Notes under the pieces: model-generated
What the model saw: only the letters and a program-made list of their open reading frames with translations
What the model was told of the DNA's origin: nothing
Database searches by the model: none
Position numbers and translations under genes: made by a program
Part shown: one piece after another, positions 29,834 through 39,162 of the stretch
Position numbering within the stretch: the first letter of the stretch is position 1
Layout: each line of letters opens with the position of its first letter
Assembly: GCF_001262505.1 (NCBI RefSeq)
Contig: NZ_KQ410736.1
Location: 62,001-126,000, forward strand
Length of the DNA stretch: 64,000 nucleotides
Direction of reading: 5' to 3'
DNA from: Shinella sp. SUS2
Lineage (GTDB): Bacteria; Pseudomonadota; Alphaproteobacteria; Rhizobiales; Rhizobiaceae

Positions 29834-30279
29834 GTTTCGGGATCACTCGCCTTGGGTTCGCTGATCTTCACGCCGGGGCCGATGACGAGGGTCTTGCCCG
29901 AATCAAGTGTCGCGACGATGCCGTCATTGTATAGCGTGACTTCCTTGACCACGCCAGAAATCTTGCCGTCCTCGCTGGTAACGGTGCGACCGATGACGGA
30001 GTTGGCTTCTTGCAGCGAGGTGCGCTGCAGCAGGCTTTCCAGGTTCTTGTTCGTCTTGATGGTCTGCTCGACCTGAGAGAAGGTCGCGAGCTGCGCCATC
30101 TGCTGGGTCGCGTCCATCGGCTCGGTCGGATCCTGGTTCTTCATCTGCGCCACGAGCAGCTTCAGGAAGCTCTCGTAGTTGATGGTCGCCGACTTCTCGT
30201 CGGTGCCGGATTCGGCGCCGGTGACGGTCGGAGTGTAGGGCTTTTCTGCCGCCGATGCGGCGCCGACGGGCGTTACCAT
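29830..30279 (-). CDS. flgD: flagellar hook assembly protein FlgD
   Basis: 149 residues from the ATG at 30279 with GGGAGA upstream; the longer frame is a shadow. The conserved core is NYESFLKLLVAQMKNQDPTEPMDATQQMAQLATFSQVEQ, followed by a small FlgD Ig-like fold (VIGRTVTSEDGKISGVVKEV). It is the scaffold for hook polymerisation. Its start lies inside the last codons of flbT (7-base overlap). Confidence 0.94.
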   Translation of the reverse strand: MVTPVGAASAAEKPYTPTVTGAESGTDEKSATINYESFLKLLVAQMKNQDPTEPMDATQQMAQLATFSQVEQTIKTNKNLESLLQRTSLQEANSVIGRTVTSEDGKISGVVKEVTLYNDGIVATLDSGKTLVIGPGVKISEPKASDPET

Positions 30280-30719
30280 GGTGCAATCTCCCTGCGGATC
30301 TGTTCGATCGTGGCCGGTGCCATTTCCTGGTTGTTGAGGATGCGATCCTCGATCGGGTAGAGCGCGCGGATCGCCTTCAGGGCTTCGAAGGCGCGGCCCT
30401 GCGTGACCAGCGCGTCGACGCGCTTGAGCTCCGCCAGCACTTCCTCGTTCTTGAAGCACGAGAGCAGCATGATCACCGACTTGCGGAACATGGCGATCGA
30501 CTGTTCGGCGCCTTCCGGATTGATCAGCGACATCTGCGCGATGAAATAGAGCTGGCGAAGCGGCGTGGTCGCCTGTTCCGGCTGCAGGACGTGGTTTTCC
30601 AGAAGGAACGTGACATCGTTCAGGAACTCGATCGCGACCTTGCGATCGACCCTGAGAACTGCGCCGTTGACGAAAATGCGCTCACCAGACTTCAGCGATA
30701 TACGCAGTGTACTTTTCAT
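30273..30719 (-). CDS. flbT: flagellin synthesis regulator FlbT
   Basis: 148 residues typical of FlbT: LRISLKSGERIFVNGAVLRVDRKVAIEFLNDVTFLLENHVL, then QLYFIAQMSLINPEG and LKAIRALYPIEDRILN. In Caulobacter FlbT post-transcriptionally limits flagellin mRNA translation; in Brucella and Sinorhizobium it promotes flagellin production. It overlaps flaF by 4 bases. Confidence 0.93.
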   Translation of the reverse strand: MKSTLRISLKSGERIFVNGAVLRVDRKVAIEFLNDVTFLLENHVLQPEQATTPLRQLYFIAQMSLINPEGAEQSIAMFRKSVIMLLSCFKNEEVLAELKRVDALVTQGRAFEALKAIRALYPIEDRILNNQEMAPATIEQIRREIAPW

Positions 30720-31069
30720 TTTATGCCATCCTTGATGATGGTGGTGATGTCGATGATGCCCTGGAAGTTCGAGGATTCGCGTTTGCGGAGCTTCTCGATT
30801 TCCTTGAGTATCCAGATGGCGATGGAGATGAGGTTGGCTCGCAGCTCCGCTTCGAGCTGGTTTTCCGAATCTCCGAGATCTTCGATGAAGCGGATCCAGA
30901 CGCGGCGCGTGAAGTAGATCGCCTCGATAGCCTCCCGGCTCTGGTTGCCGCCATCGCTGGCCATTGCCGCTTTCAGGAGCGCAATCGACCGGTCGAGGAC
31001 CTGCCGTTCCCGATCTTTCGAGACGGCGACGCCTTCCTCCATGATCTCGGCATATGAAAACTGGTACAT
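30716..31069 (-). CDS. flaF: flagellin assembly/translation factor FlaF
   Basis: 117 residues, helical, with the family sequence MYQFSYAEIMEEG, LLKAAMASDGGNQSREAIEAIYFTRRVWIRFIEDLG and AELRANLISIAIWILKEIEKLR. It works with FlbT in flagellin expression and secretion. AAGGAT lies before the ATG. The pair flaF-flbT is conserved in alphaproteobacteria. Confidence 0.93.
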   Translation of the reverse strand: MYQFSYAEIMEEGVAVSKDRERQVLDRSIALLKAAMASDGGNQSREAIEAIYFTRRVWIRFIEDLGDSENQLEAELRANLISIAIWILKEIEKLRKRESSNFQGIIDITTIIKDGIK

Positions 31070-31107
31070 TCAGACATCCTTCATGTGTGTCCGTACCCTC
31101 TGGTTCA

Positions 31108-32166
31108 TCAGAGGTAGTTCAGTAGGCTCAGGTTCTGGATCCTCGACGTGAGCGTGTAAGCGAGAGAAAGCTGCGATTCGAGTGTGGTTACGCGCGTCGC
31201 CGCTTCGTAGGTATCGATGCCTTCCATGTCCTTGATGCTGGTGCTCAGGATGGTGACCTGGGCATCGAGCGATGTATTGGCCTGGCTGACGCGTGCTTCG
31301 GAAATGCCGAGCTTCGAACGCTCGCCATCGACGCCGGAGATCGCGCGTCCCATGTAGTCGATCGCGGCATCGCTGACGGTCTTGCGGGCCTGTTCGCTGA
31401 TGCCGAGCGACAGCATTTCCTGGCCGATGACGAGGCCGAGCGCCATGTATCGCATGCCGTCGACATTGGTGTTGGTCGAGCTTTGCACCGTCTCGGCAGC
31501 GCTGATGCGGCTCTGCATGTTCTCGTCGGACGCATTCGACCAGTTCGTCTGCCAGTCCACCGGGTCCATGAAGCTGGTTTCAAGACTGTCGATGAAAGCC
31601 TGCATATCCGTCGCCGAAATGGCCGCGACGGCCGGATCGGTCTGCGGAAAGCCGAAATGCGCGGCAAACGCGGCATCGAAGGCGACCTTCGCATCCGAGG
31701 CCGGCGACGTTTCCAGATAGTCCTTCAGCGGCATCACGTCGGTATTGATGCCCGCGAAGAGATACTCGCCGCTGAACGAGGTGTTGGCAGCCGAGGTGAA
31801 GGTGGAAAGCGCGTTGCCGAGGTTTTCCTTGGCGAGATCCAGCTGGTCCTGCGAGGTGATGCCGGAAAGCGCAATCAGCACGCCCATCGCGTCGTTCGCC
31901 GCCGTCGACATCTGGCCGAGCGCCTCCTGCGAAGCGGCGAGACGCTGCGTCGTCAGCGCGTTTGTGCTCTTCAGCGATTCCATGCGCTGGAGATCGCGGT
32001 GCAGGTTCAGCGTGCGCGCGGTCTTGGCACCCAGTACGGCGCCGACATCGGCATGACGGCCGGTGACCGTTTCTTCCTGGAGCTGCAACATCTCCTTCTG
32101 CGCGCTGGCCACGGTGAGCCGCATCGCATTTTGAAGGGACATGTTGGAAACAAAAGAAGTCTTCAT
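31108..32166 (-). CDS. flgL: hook-filament junction protein FlgL
   Basis: 352 residues. The N-terminal flagellin-like helix (NMSLQNAMRLTVASAQKEMLQLQEETVTGRHADVGAVLG) and the C-terminal helix (YEAATRVTTLESQLSLAYTLTSRIQNLSLLNYL) match the FlgL/flagellin end domains. It follows flgK by 3 bases. It forms the junction ring on which the filament grows. Confidence 0.93.
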   Translation of the reverse strand: MKTSFVSNMSLQNAMRLTVASAQKEMLQLQEETVTGRHADVGAVLGAKTARTLNLHRDLQRMESLKSTNALTTQRLAASQEALGQMSTAANDAMGVLIALSGITSQDQLDLAKENLGNALSTFTSAANTSFSGEYLFAGINTDVMPLKDYLETSPASDAKVAFDAAFAAHFGFPQTDPAVAAISATDMQAFIDSLETSFMDPVDWQTNWSNASDENMQSRISAAETVQSSTNTNVDGMRYMALGLVIGQEMLSLGISEQARKTVSDAAIDYMGRAISGVDGERSKLGISEARVSQANTSLDAQVTILSTSIKDMEGIDTYEAATRVTTLESQLSLAYTLTSRIQNLSLLNYL

Positions 32167-32169
32167 AAC

Positions 32170-33582
32170 TTACCCCGCCGCCTGGAGGAGAGAGGCGATC
32201 ATCTCATCGACCGCCGCCACGAGTTTGGCCGACGCCTTGTAGGACTGCTCGAGATCGAGCAGCAGGGCCAGTTCCTCGTCGAGGCTGACGGCCGTGACGT
32301 TAAGAAGCGCTTCCTGAGTGCGACCGAGCAGGGCAGACTTGTCTCCACCCGCCGTCGTCGCCGCGCTGCGGATCTCTTCCAGCCAGCCGACCGAACTGCT
32401 GGAAAAGGAAAGCAAGGTCGTTGTCGTTTCGATGGACGCGTCCGGATCGAAGGACATCGGTGCCTCGAAGGCCGACGCATAGCCGTTCAGAAGCTCGGAG
32501 AAACTGGCATTGTTGTCCGTGTTGTAGACGGCGTTGATCCCGTCCCGCAGCTTTGTCGGGTTTCCGCCTTCGCTGGAGATGACATCGGGATTGACCCTGA
32601 TGACCGCAGCAAGACCCGGATCCGTAACAGCGGGCAGGCCGTTGCTGATGAAGAGCCCCTCGACCCCGCCTTCGGAAAACACCTCGATCGCACCGCGCGC
32701 GATCTCGTCGAGTTGCTTCTGGAAGGTCGGCGCGACGTAGTCGCGAACCTGCAGCAGGGCGGCGATCGACCCTTGTGCGCTGGTGTTGCCGCCGGCGCCC
32801 GCCTGGACCGGCACCCCGTCGATGAGGACCTGGTTGCCGTCGACGGCCGCGGTGAAGGTGGTCGTGGGCAGGAAGCTCACGGTGCGCGGCACCGTTTCGA
32901 ACAGGACCGTGCCGTCGCTGGTATAGAGCGCAAGGTCATTGTTCGTGCGGTTGACTGTCGTAACGCCGATGAGACCCGAGATTTCGGTCAGCAGCTTGTC
33001 GCGCTGGTCGAGCGCGTCGTTGACATCGGTGCCGGCAGCCGTGCCCTGGCGGACCTTGTCATTGTAGGTCTTGAATTCCGTGAGCAGGCGGTTGAGTTCC
33101 CCCACCGCCGTATCGATGTCGGCATCCGCCTCCGCCCGCAGCTTCTGCAGGGCGTTCGACGTGCTGTTCAGCGCATTGGCAACGTCGATCGCATCCGACA
33201 CCACCGTCTCGGCGAGCGAGACTTCGCTCGGCTTGTCGGCAAAGGTCTGGAGATTGTCGCGCAGTTTCGCCAGATAGGTGGAGGGGGCGAGTTCGTAGTC
33301 CTCGCCGCCCATCATCATCTTCATCTGCGTCAGACCGGCCAGGAGTGTTTCCTGGCCGCTCGACTTGGAGATCGAAAGCAGGTTCTGCTTCAGCAGCGCC
33401 TCGTTCTGGGCACGCTGCGTTTCCACCACGGTGGCACCGGAGGACGCCGTGGCGAGGATCGCCGCGCGGCGCGCGTAGTTCGGGTTGCTTGCATTGGCAA
33501 TGTTCTTCGACGCGACGGCCGATTGCAGGCCTACGTTGGAGAAACTGGACTGAGCAGTCTTCATTGCTGCTGAAAGCGACAT
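32170..33582 (-). CDS. flgK: hook-associated protein FlgK
   Basis: 470 residues. N-terminal FlgE/FlgK signature: SLSAAMKTAQSSFSNVGLQSAVASKNIANASNPNYARR. The C-terminal helix SLDEELALLLDLEQSYKASAKLVAAVDEMIASLLQ is typical of FlgK. It is shorter than the enterobacterial protein (about 550 residues), lacking part of the middle domain, as in other rhizobia. Confidence 0.93.
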   Translation of the reverse strand: MSLSAAMKTAQSSFSNVGLQSAVASKNIANASNPNYARRAAILATASSGATVVETQRAQNEALLKQNLLSISKSSGQETLLAGLTQMKMMMGGEDYELAPSTYLAKLRDNLQTFADKPSEVSLAETVVSDAIDVANALNSTSNALQKLRAEADADIDTAVGELNRLLTEFKTYNDKVRQGTAAGTDVNDALDQRDKLLTEISGLIGVTTVNRTNNDLALYTSDGTVLFETVPRTVSFLPTTTFTAAVDGNQVLIDGVPVQAGAGGNTSAQGSIAALLQVRDYVAPTFQKQLDEIARGAIEVFSEGGVEGLFISNGLPAVTDPGLAAVIRVNPDVISSEGGNPTKLRDGINAVYNTDNNASFSELLNGYASAFEAPMSFDPDASIETTTTLLSFSSSSVGWLEEIRSAATTAGGDKSALLGRTQEALLNVTAVSLDEELALLLDLEQSYKASAKLVAAVDEMIASLLQAAG

Positions 33583-33626
33583 CGGATCTACCTAACTCTC
33601 GAATGCACGCGCGGCGTCATGCCGGC

Positions 33627-34853
33627 TTATCTCTTCAGATTGACGAGGACTTCCATCAGCTCGGAACCGGTCTGGAAGACCTTCGAGTTGGCCGTGTAGT
33701 TGCGCTGCGACTCGATCATGCTCGTCAGCTCTTCGGCGATGTCGACGTTGGAGTCTTCCAGCGCGCCGGAGATGATGGTGCCGTAGCCGCCATTGCCGGC
33801 GTAACCCATGACGACGACGCCCGAATCGCTGCTCTGCGAGTAGACGTTGCCCGGCAGCGGCTTGAGGTTGTCCGGGCTCTGCACGTTCGCCATCGCGATA
33901 CGGTACTTCGGCGCAAGGTCGCCGTTCTCGTATTTCAGGTAGACGATGCCGTCGTCGCTGATCTCGTAGCCGGCAACACCGCTCGGGCCGATGCCGTCGA
34001 TGTCGCCCTTGGCCGCGAAGTCCGCCGCAAGCTGCGTGCTGCCGCCGGTGGCGCCGCCGATGGAGATTTCCAGCGGGTTGAGCACGCCGCCGCCGATGGT
34101 CGTGGGACCGGCGAGCGTGATGTCCGTCGGAGAGACGAGCTTGCCGTTCGTGTCAAAGGTCAGGGTCGTCGCGGCCAGGAGCGGCGTGACCGTGCCGCTG
34201 TCCGGATCGGTGTAGCTGACTTCCAGGCTCCACTCGTTCGGCGTACCGGTGGTGGAATACTTGAAGTCGAGCTTGCGCGTGTTGCCGAGGCTGTCATAGG
34301 CGACGAGCGAGGTGGTCTTGGAGAAGGGATCCTCGGCATTCGACGGCAGGTTGGTGTGCAGGTAGCCCTTTTCGGACGCCTTCACGTTCAGTTCGCCGGA
34401 TGCAAGGTTGATCTGCTCGAGACCGGCAAAGCCGTTGATGACGATCGTCGGATCTTCGGTCGAGGAATAGGGGTAACCCATCAGCGTGAAGCCGGACGAG
34501 TTCTTCAGCGTACCGTCGTTCATCGGCGTGAAGGCGCCGGCGCGCGTCATGTATTCGACGCCGTCGGAACCCTGGACGATGAAGAAGCCCTTGCCGTTGA
34601 TGGCAAGGTCGGTCGCCGAGGTCGTGTAGGTGAAGGTGCCCTGTGCGGAGATGGAGTACCGCACGTCCGTGTTGACGCCACCGGAATTGTAGGCACCGCC
34701 AGTGGAGGGCAGGATAAGGGAGGAGAACTGGGTTCCGGCCTTCTTGTAGCCGGTCGTGTTCGCGTTGGCGATGTTGTCGGCAACGGTGCTCAGGCGGTTC
34801 GCCTGTGCGTTCATGCCGGAAACACCCGTTCTCATCGTACCGTAGAGGCTCAT
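33627..34853 (-). CDS. flgE: flagellar hook protein FlgE
   Basis: 408 residues. Begins MSLYGTMRTGVSGMNAQANRLSTVADNIANANTTGYK, followed by FSSLILPSTGGAYNSGGV and INGKGFFIVQGSDG. C-terminal ALEDSNVDIAEELTSMIESQRNYTANSKVFQ is the axial-protein signature. It builds the hook on top of the rod. First structural gene after the regulator ftcR. Confidence 0.95.
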   Translation of the reverse strand: MSLYGTMRTGVSGMNAQANRLSTVADNIANANTTGYKKAGTQFSSLILPSTGGAYNSGGVNTDVRYSISAQGTFTYTTSATDLAINGKGFFIVQGSDGVEYMTRAGAFTPMNDGTLKNSSGFTLMGYPYSSTEDPTIVINGFAGLEQINLASGELNVKASEKGYLHTNLPSNAEDPFSKTTSLVAYDSLGNTRKLDFKYSTTGTPNEWSLEVSYTDPDSGTVTPLLAATTLTFDTNGKLVSPTDITLAGPTTIGGGVLNPLEISIGGATGGSTQLAADFAAKGDIDGIGPSGVAGYEISDDGIVYLKYENGDLAPKYRIAMANVQSPDNLKPLPGNVYSQSSDSGVVVMGYAGNGGYGTIISGALEDSNVDIAEELTSMIESQRNYTANSKVFQTGSELMEVLVNLKR

Positions 34854-34953
34854 GTCATTTCCCCGTTCGTCTCGTCACTACGACCCTATGGGACGGGCCT
34901 TGCGTGAAGCTGGCTGCCGGGGTCCGCCTTCCCCGCCAGCCGGCAATGTCGTG

Positions 34954-35628
34954 TCAGCTCTGCCAGTCGATGCAGTAGCCAAGGAAGCGCTTGGAATCGA
35001 TCGGGTCGAAACCGAGCTTCTTGCGCAGCTTTTTCCGCAGCTTGCTGATGTGGCTCTCGACCACGTTCTCCTCGACGTCCTCGTCGAAGATGCCGTAGAT
35101 CGCGTTGAAGATCTGGGTCTTGGAAAGCCGGCGGCCGCGGTTGGCGACCAAGTATTCGAGGATGCGGCGCTCACGGCGCGGAAGGGGGAAGACGTCCCCG
35201 GTGATTTCGGGATCGCGGCCATCGGAGAAGACGCGGATCGGACCGATATCGGTGTAGTTGGACAACGCCTTCAGGCGGCGCCGGATGGCCGCCGCACGGG
35301 CCAGGATTTCACGCGGATGAACCGGCTTGCGCACGACATCGTCGACGCCGCTGTCGAACAGCGCAAGGGTGGTTTCCAGGGAGGGCGTGTCGCTGACCGC
35401 GATCACGGGGGCCTGCGAGCGATCACGGATCGCGCGCGGCAGCTCCATGGAGAGCTGGCCCTGGCCGATCAGGAATGCCTCGACCGCATCGATGTCCGAA
35501 TCGGCAGCGGTATTCACCCACTCGCCGAACTCACGGGGATCGAACCCCGTCGAGGGCACGCCCTCGCGACCAAAAAGAGAAGTATAGCCGTCTTTAACGA
35601 GCTCGCGCTCATCAACCACTACGATCAT
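34954..35628 (-). CDS. ftcR: flagellar transcriptional regulator FtcR/Rem (OmpR-type)
   Basis: 224 residues. The N-terminal receiver-like domain starts MIVVVDERELVKDGYTSLFG, but the usual phospho-accepting Asp context is not present and the domain looks degenerate. The C-terminal winged helix has FPLPRRERRILEYLVANRGRRLSKTQIFNAIYG and VVESHISKLRKKLRKKLGFDPI. It matches the S. meliloti Rem / Brucella FtcR class, which activate class III flagellar genes without a cognate kinase. It is located between the hook genes and the motility genes. Confidence 0.9.
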   Translation of the reverse strand: MIVVVDERELVKDGYTSLFGREGVPSTGFDPREFGEWVNTAADSDIDAVEAFLIGQGQLSMELPRAIRDRSQAPVIAVSDTPSLETTLALFDSGVDDVVRKPVHPREILARAAAIRRRLKALSNYTDIGPIRVFSDGRDPEITGDVFPLPRRERRILEYLVANRGRRLSKTQIFNAIYGIFDEDVEENVVESHISKLRKKLRKKLGFDPIDSKRFLGYCIDWQS

Positions 35629-35804
35629 TCGTCCGCCTCCGAATCAGTGTGGTGCCTCGTTCAGGCAGTGGTACGAATCGGGCGAATCACCGGCAACTAG
35701 AGGAAGTGACTGGGTGGAATTAACAGTTGATTAAGAATTGCGTGCCGATTTGATCTATATATAGTAGGTTAATTCGGATTTTGCCACAATTTTACGGTGG
35801 AAAA

Positions 35805-35820
35805 GTTAACAAAGGTTAAC
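35805..35820. promoter_or_regulatory. tandem GTTAAC motif upstream of ftcR
   Basis: GTTAAC at 35805-35810 and again at 35815-35820, 177-192 bases upstream of the ftcR start. The same tandem arrangement occurs upstream of the flagellin at 42313. Confidence 0.4.
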
Positions 35821-35909
35821 GCTTCGCCTTGTCATCCCAAAACAGGGCGCATTCCTGCCACAATACGGCACAGGCCCCATCAAGGTCGAAATCTCAACTT
35901 TTAATAGAA

Positions 35910-36488
35910 TTACTGACAGAACTGTTTCGCGTTCGCCGTCCAGCTTCCATAGCCCGTCGCGACCAGGTTTGCGATCACCCGGCAGACGTAGCGCTTCTGC
36001 GCGGGGTCATTGTTGGGACCGGCGTGATAGCGCGCCACGGCCATCGTCCAGGTCTCGTGCCGGGCGTGCAACCGCGCGAGGAATGCCGCCGCATACTCGA
36101 CATTCTTGCGCGGGTCGAACATTTCCGCAGGCGAGGAAAACTGCTCGCCGTGGAAGTAGTGGTTGATCTGCATGCAGCCGAGATCGATCAGCTTGGCGCC
36201 CCGCGCCCGTGCTGCCTCGAAGGCCTGCAGGGCGTCCTGCCGGTCGCGGCCGAAGAAGGCCTTGCCTTCGATGTTCATGGCATAGGGTTGCAGCGAGCCC
36301 TTCCGGCCGGTCTCGGTGAGACCGACGGAATAGAGGATGCCGGCGGGGATGTCGTATTTCGCGGCCGCGGCCAGGATTTCCCGCTCGCACGCCCCGACGG
36401 AGGCTTCCGCGTCAGAGATAGACACCACCAGAGCGCTGAGGCTGGCCGCCAGCAAGGCCAGGAGCGTTGTCCGACGTGGTGCCTTCAT
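35910..36488 (-). CDS. lytic transglycosylase-like protein
   Basis: 192 residues from the ATG at 36488 with GAGGGAG upstream. Signal peptide MKAPRRTTLLALLAASLSALVVSISDAEA. The mature domain is SLT-like: CEREILAAAAKYDIPAGILYSVGLTETGRKG with the catalytic-Glu context ETG, and CMQINHYFHGEQFSSPAEMFDPRKNVEYAAAFLARL. It cuts peptidoglycan, probably to let the flagellar rod pass the wall. Its first 77 bases overlap the 3' end of fliK in another frame. Confidence 0.86.
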   Translation of the reverse strand: MKAPRRTTLLALLAASLSALVVSISDAEASVGACEREILAAAAKYDIPAGILYSVGLTETGRKGSLQPYAMNIEGKAFFGRDRQDALQAFEAARARGAKLIDLGCMQINHYFHGEQFSSPAEMFDPRKNVEYAAAFLARLHARHETWTMAVARYHAGPNNDPAQKRYVCRVIANLVATGYGSWTANAKQFCQ

Positions 36489-37824
36489 GGGATGCTCCCT
36501 CGTGTGAAAAATTGCCTGCGCCCTCTCCATTGCCCCCCTGACGGCCATTGCCGCCCTCGCGGGCCTGCGGCTGGTTGGAGAACTGCTGTTGCTGCTGGCT
36601 CTGGCTGTCACCCTGCTGCGCATTCGAACTCCTGTCGGCCGGCGCGAGCTGGACGTTGACCTGATCGACGGCAAAGCCCTGCCCGCGCAATGCGCGCACG
36701 ATGGCGTCCTGATCGTCGGTGAGCTGGCGATAGGCCTCGCCCGTCTCCACCTGCAGCGAGACGACGAGATCGTCGCCATGCAGGCGCAGCGTCGCCGTGA
36801 CGAGACCGAGCTCGATCGGATGCATCTGGATCTTCAGCGTGTTGACAACCTTGCCGGTCGCTGCGGCCTCCGAGTGGCTGAGCCCGCCGGTGGCGCTCAG
36901 CGACGCCGCCCATTGCGGGTCCTGCGAAATCGCCGTCGTCACGGCAGCCGCGTTGCCGGCCTGAGCAAGACCGATATAGCGGCGCGCATCGACCACGGTC
37001 ACCGTCTCACCCTTCGGCCCGGTCGGGGTGGCATCCCGGAAGGTCGCACGATCGCCCTTGTCGGAAAGACTCATGTCGAGGTCCCGTCCCTTGCCATCGG
37101 CACGGATCAACCGGAAGAGCTGATCGGTATCGGACTGCGGCACCTCGCCGGCATCTGCCACGTGGGCTCCGTCGGCCTTGGCAGCAGCGTCGGCATGGGC
37201 ATCGACCTTGGCCGATCCCTTGCCGCCCGTCTGTGCTTTTCCATCCGCCCCGGCGCCCGGAACGCCAGCCTTGGCGGCCGCCTCCAGCGACACTGCATTC
37301 GGCGCAGCCAGCATTTCGAGAAGATTGCCGACATCCGTCCCGACTTTCGGCGCAGCCTCCTGCGTTCCGTCCGCCGCCGCAGCGTCCGCGTCCACGGCCG
37401 CCTCCTCATCAAGGTGCGCGGCGGTCTTGCCATCACGCAGTTCGCCCTGTGTCTTGCGTCCCTGTCGGCTCGCCGCCTCCAGCAAGGCAGCCGCCTTCTC
37501 GTCGAAAGGCCTGTTGTCGGCTTCGGCGGCATCCACCGCATGCTTGCCGGCGGCCTCCGCCGATGCCGCCGCATCACGGCGCCCGAGCTTTACACGGGTC
37601 TGATCCGTTTCTCCGCCGTCCTGCTCACCGCGGACGGCTGCACCGGAAATCGACAGCCGCGCGCCCTTGCGCCCGCCGTCGCCTTCGCGCCCCGAAAGGC
37701 TGGCGATCGCACTGGCGAAACCGCCCTCTTCCGAAGCGCCGGCGCTTTGACCGTGGCTGGCCTTGCTCTTCCCGGGTGCCTGTCCCTGCACGACGCCCAG
37801 AACTCCACTACCGATGGTGCTCAA
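36412..37824 (-). CDS. fliK: flagellar hook-length control protein (FliK; MotD in Sinorhizobium)
   Basis: 470 residues. Low-complexity Ala/Lys/Asp-rich export and spacer region (1-250), then the Flg_hook C-terminal core: ATGKVVNTLKIQMHPIELGLVTATLRLHGDDLVVSLQVETGEAYRQL, with LRGQGFAVDQVNVQL. The C-terminal tail is Gln-rich (AQQGDSQSQQQQQFSNQPQ). It measures the hook and triggers the switch to filament export. Overlaps motC start-to-stop by ATGA and the transglycosylase by 77 bases. Confidence 0.88.
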   Translation of the reverse strand: MSTIGSGVLGVVQGQAPGKSKASHGQSAGASEEGGFASAIASLSGREGDGGRKGARLSISGAAVRGEQDGGETDQTRVKLGRRDAAASAEAAGKHAVDAAEADNRPFDEKAAALLEAASRQGRKTQGELRDGKTAAHLDEEAAVDADAAAADGTQEAAPKVGTDVGNLLEMLAAPNAVSLEAAAKAGVPGAGADGKAQTGGKGSAKVDAHADAAAKADGAHVADAGEVPQSDTDQLFRLIRADGKGRDLDMSLSDKGDRATFRDATPTGPKGETVTVVDARRYIGLAQAGNAAAVTTAISQDPQWAASLSATGGLSHSEAAATGKVVNTLKIQMHPIELGLVTATLRLHGDDLVVSLQVETGEAYRQLTDDQDAIVRALRGQGFAVDQVNVQLAPADRSSNAQQGDSQSQQQQQFSNQPQAREGGNGRQGGNGEGAGNFSHEGASHEGTTSDNAPGLAGGQPQRSGGVYL

Positions 37825-39158
37825 CTGCCTTCTCCTTTCAAGAGCGCGTCGATTTCGTCGAGCTTGGACCTGCCGCCCGAGACGAATGTATCGAAGGCCG
37901 GGTCGATGCCGGCGCTTTCTGGCTGCTCTTTCTTTTCCTGTTCCGGCTCGACCGCAGCGGCGACCGGCTTCTCTTCGCCACCCGCCCGCGGATCCATCGC
38001 CCGGTCTGCCAACTCGGCTTCGCTCAGTCCATCGGACGAGGCGTCCTCGGCCTGCTGCACGGGCTTGGCGAGGTCCGTCTCGGTCTGCGTCTCCGCCGCC
38101 ACGGATACCGCCGGTTCGCGCAAGACCTCCTCGGCCACCGCGCGGGCCGCCGCCTTCAAGGCGCGGTCCTTGGTCGACAGTTTGTCGTCGGGAATTGCGA
38201 TGATCGATTCCATCGCCTCCGCAACATCCCCTGATGGCACCGAGGCAAGGCCCGAATAGAGGTCTGCCAGCACCTTCGGCACGCTCTCCCCGTCGCCGGA
38301 CAGCACCTGAGCCCGCTCGGCGGCAAGCGAAGCAAGCTTGTTCTTGCCCGAGATCGCCGCAAGGCGCGCCATACGCAGATAGACCTCGCGCTGGCGCGGC
38401 ACGTCCATGAAGGAGAGGATTTCAAGGATGTCGTCCTCCTTGATCGCCTCGAAGTGATCGACCGCCAGTTTTACGAAGAGATCCGCGAACTGGCTGGCAT
38501 AGGGCGAGCGCAGGTAGCGCCGTGCGTAGCGGTTGGCATAGGCCATGCTCTTGTCGATCCAGTCCGCCTCGCTGGCGATATAGATCGAGCGGCGCAGCGC
38601 CGCCTCCTCGACGATCGTGCCGGGGGCAACGAGCCGCGCCCAGTCGAAATAGGTAAGCGCGAGTGCCGGGTCCTTGCGCATGACCGAATTGGCCGACACC
38701 AGCGCCAGATAGGGGCCGACGCGCGAGCGCTTGTATTCCGGGAAGATTTCCGCGAGCGACTTGACGCTCTGGGTGCCGCGGCCGCTGAGGTAGCTGCGCA
38801 GGGCATCGGTCAGGCGGGAATCGAAGTGCCCGTCGACATCCTTCTTGATGAGCACTTCCAGCGTCTCGGGGTTGCCGCCGCTCATCGCATAGACGAGCGC
38901 GGCATCCACGTTGCGCGGATCGTCGAAGAGCGCGGATTCCCCCGTTCGCAGGCGCTCATCGATGGTGCTCAAAAGGAAACGCTGCATCTCCATTGCCGAG
39001 TGATCGCCAAGCGCCACCGTGTCCTGCACATATTGCAGAGAGCGGATCATCTTGTAGGGCGCAAGATCGTCGAGGTCTTCGGCGCGCGCGGGTGCGACGG
39101 CAGAGAGCGCTGCGCACAAGACCGTACCTGTCAGGAGAAAGCGCCGCAAGAAACCCAT
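37821..39158 (-). CDS. motC: motility protein MotC (periplasmic)
   Basis: 445 residues from the ATG at 39158, five bases after the motB stop. Signal peptide GFLRRFLLTGTVLCAALSAVAPARA. Mature part is helical with AEDLDDLAPYKMIRSLQYVQDTVALGDHSAM. MotC is a rhizobial motor protein that contacts MotB in the periplasm, and it depends on the chaperone MotE (also in the window, at 56967). The C-terminal third is acidic and rich in Glu. Confidence 0.9.
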   Translation of the reverse strand: MGFLRRFLLTGTVLCAALSAVAPARAEDLDDLAPYKMIRSLQYVQDTVALGDHSAMEMQRFLLSTIDERLRTGESALFDDPRNVDAALVYAMSGGNPETLEVLIKKDVDGHFDSRLTDALRSYLSGRGTQSVKSLAEIFPEYKRSRVGPYLALVSANSVMRKDPALALTYFDWARLVAPGTIVEEAALRRSIYIASEADWIDKSMAYANRYARRYLRSPYASQFADLFVKLAVDHFEAIKEDDILEILSFMDVPRQREVYLRMARLAAISGKNKLASLAAERAQVLSGDGESVPKVLADLYSGLASVPSGDVAEAMESIIAIPDDKLSTKDRALKAAARAVAEEVLREPAVSVAAETQTETDLAKPVQQAEDASSDGLSEAELADRAMDPRAGGEEKPVAAAVEPEQEKKEQPESAGIDPAFDTFVSGGRSKLDEIDALLKGEGS

Positions 39159-39162
39159 GGCG

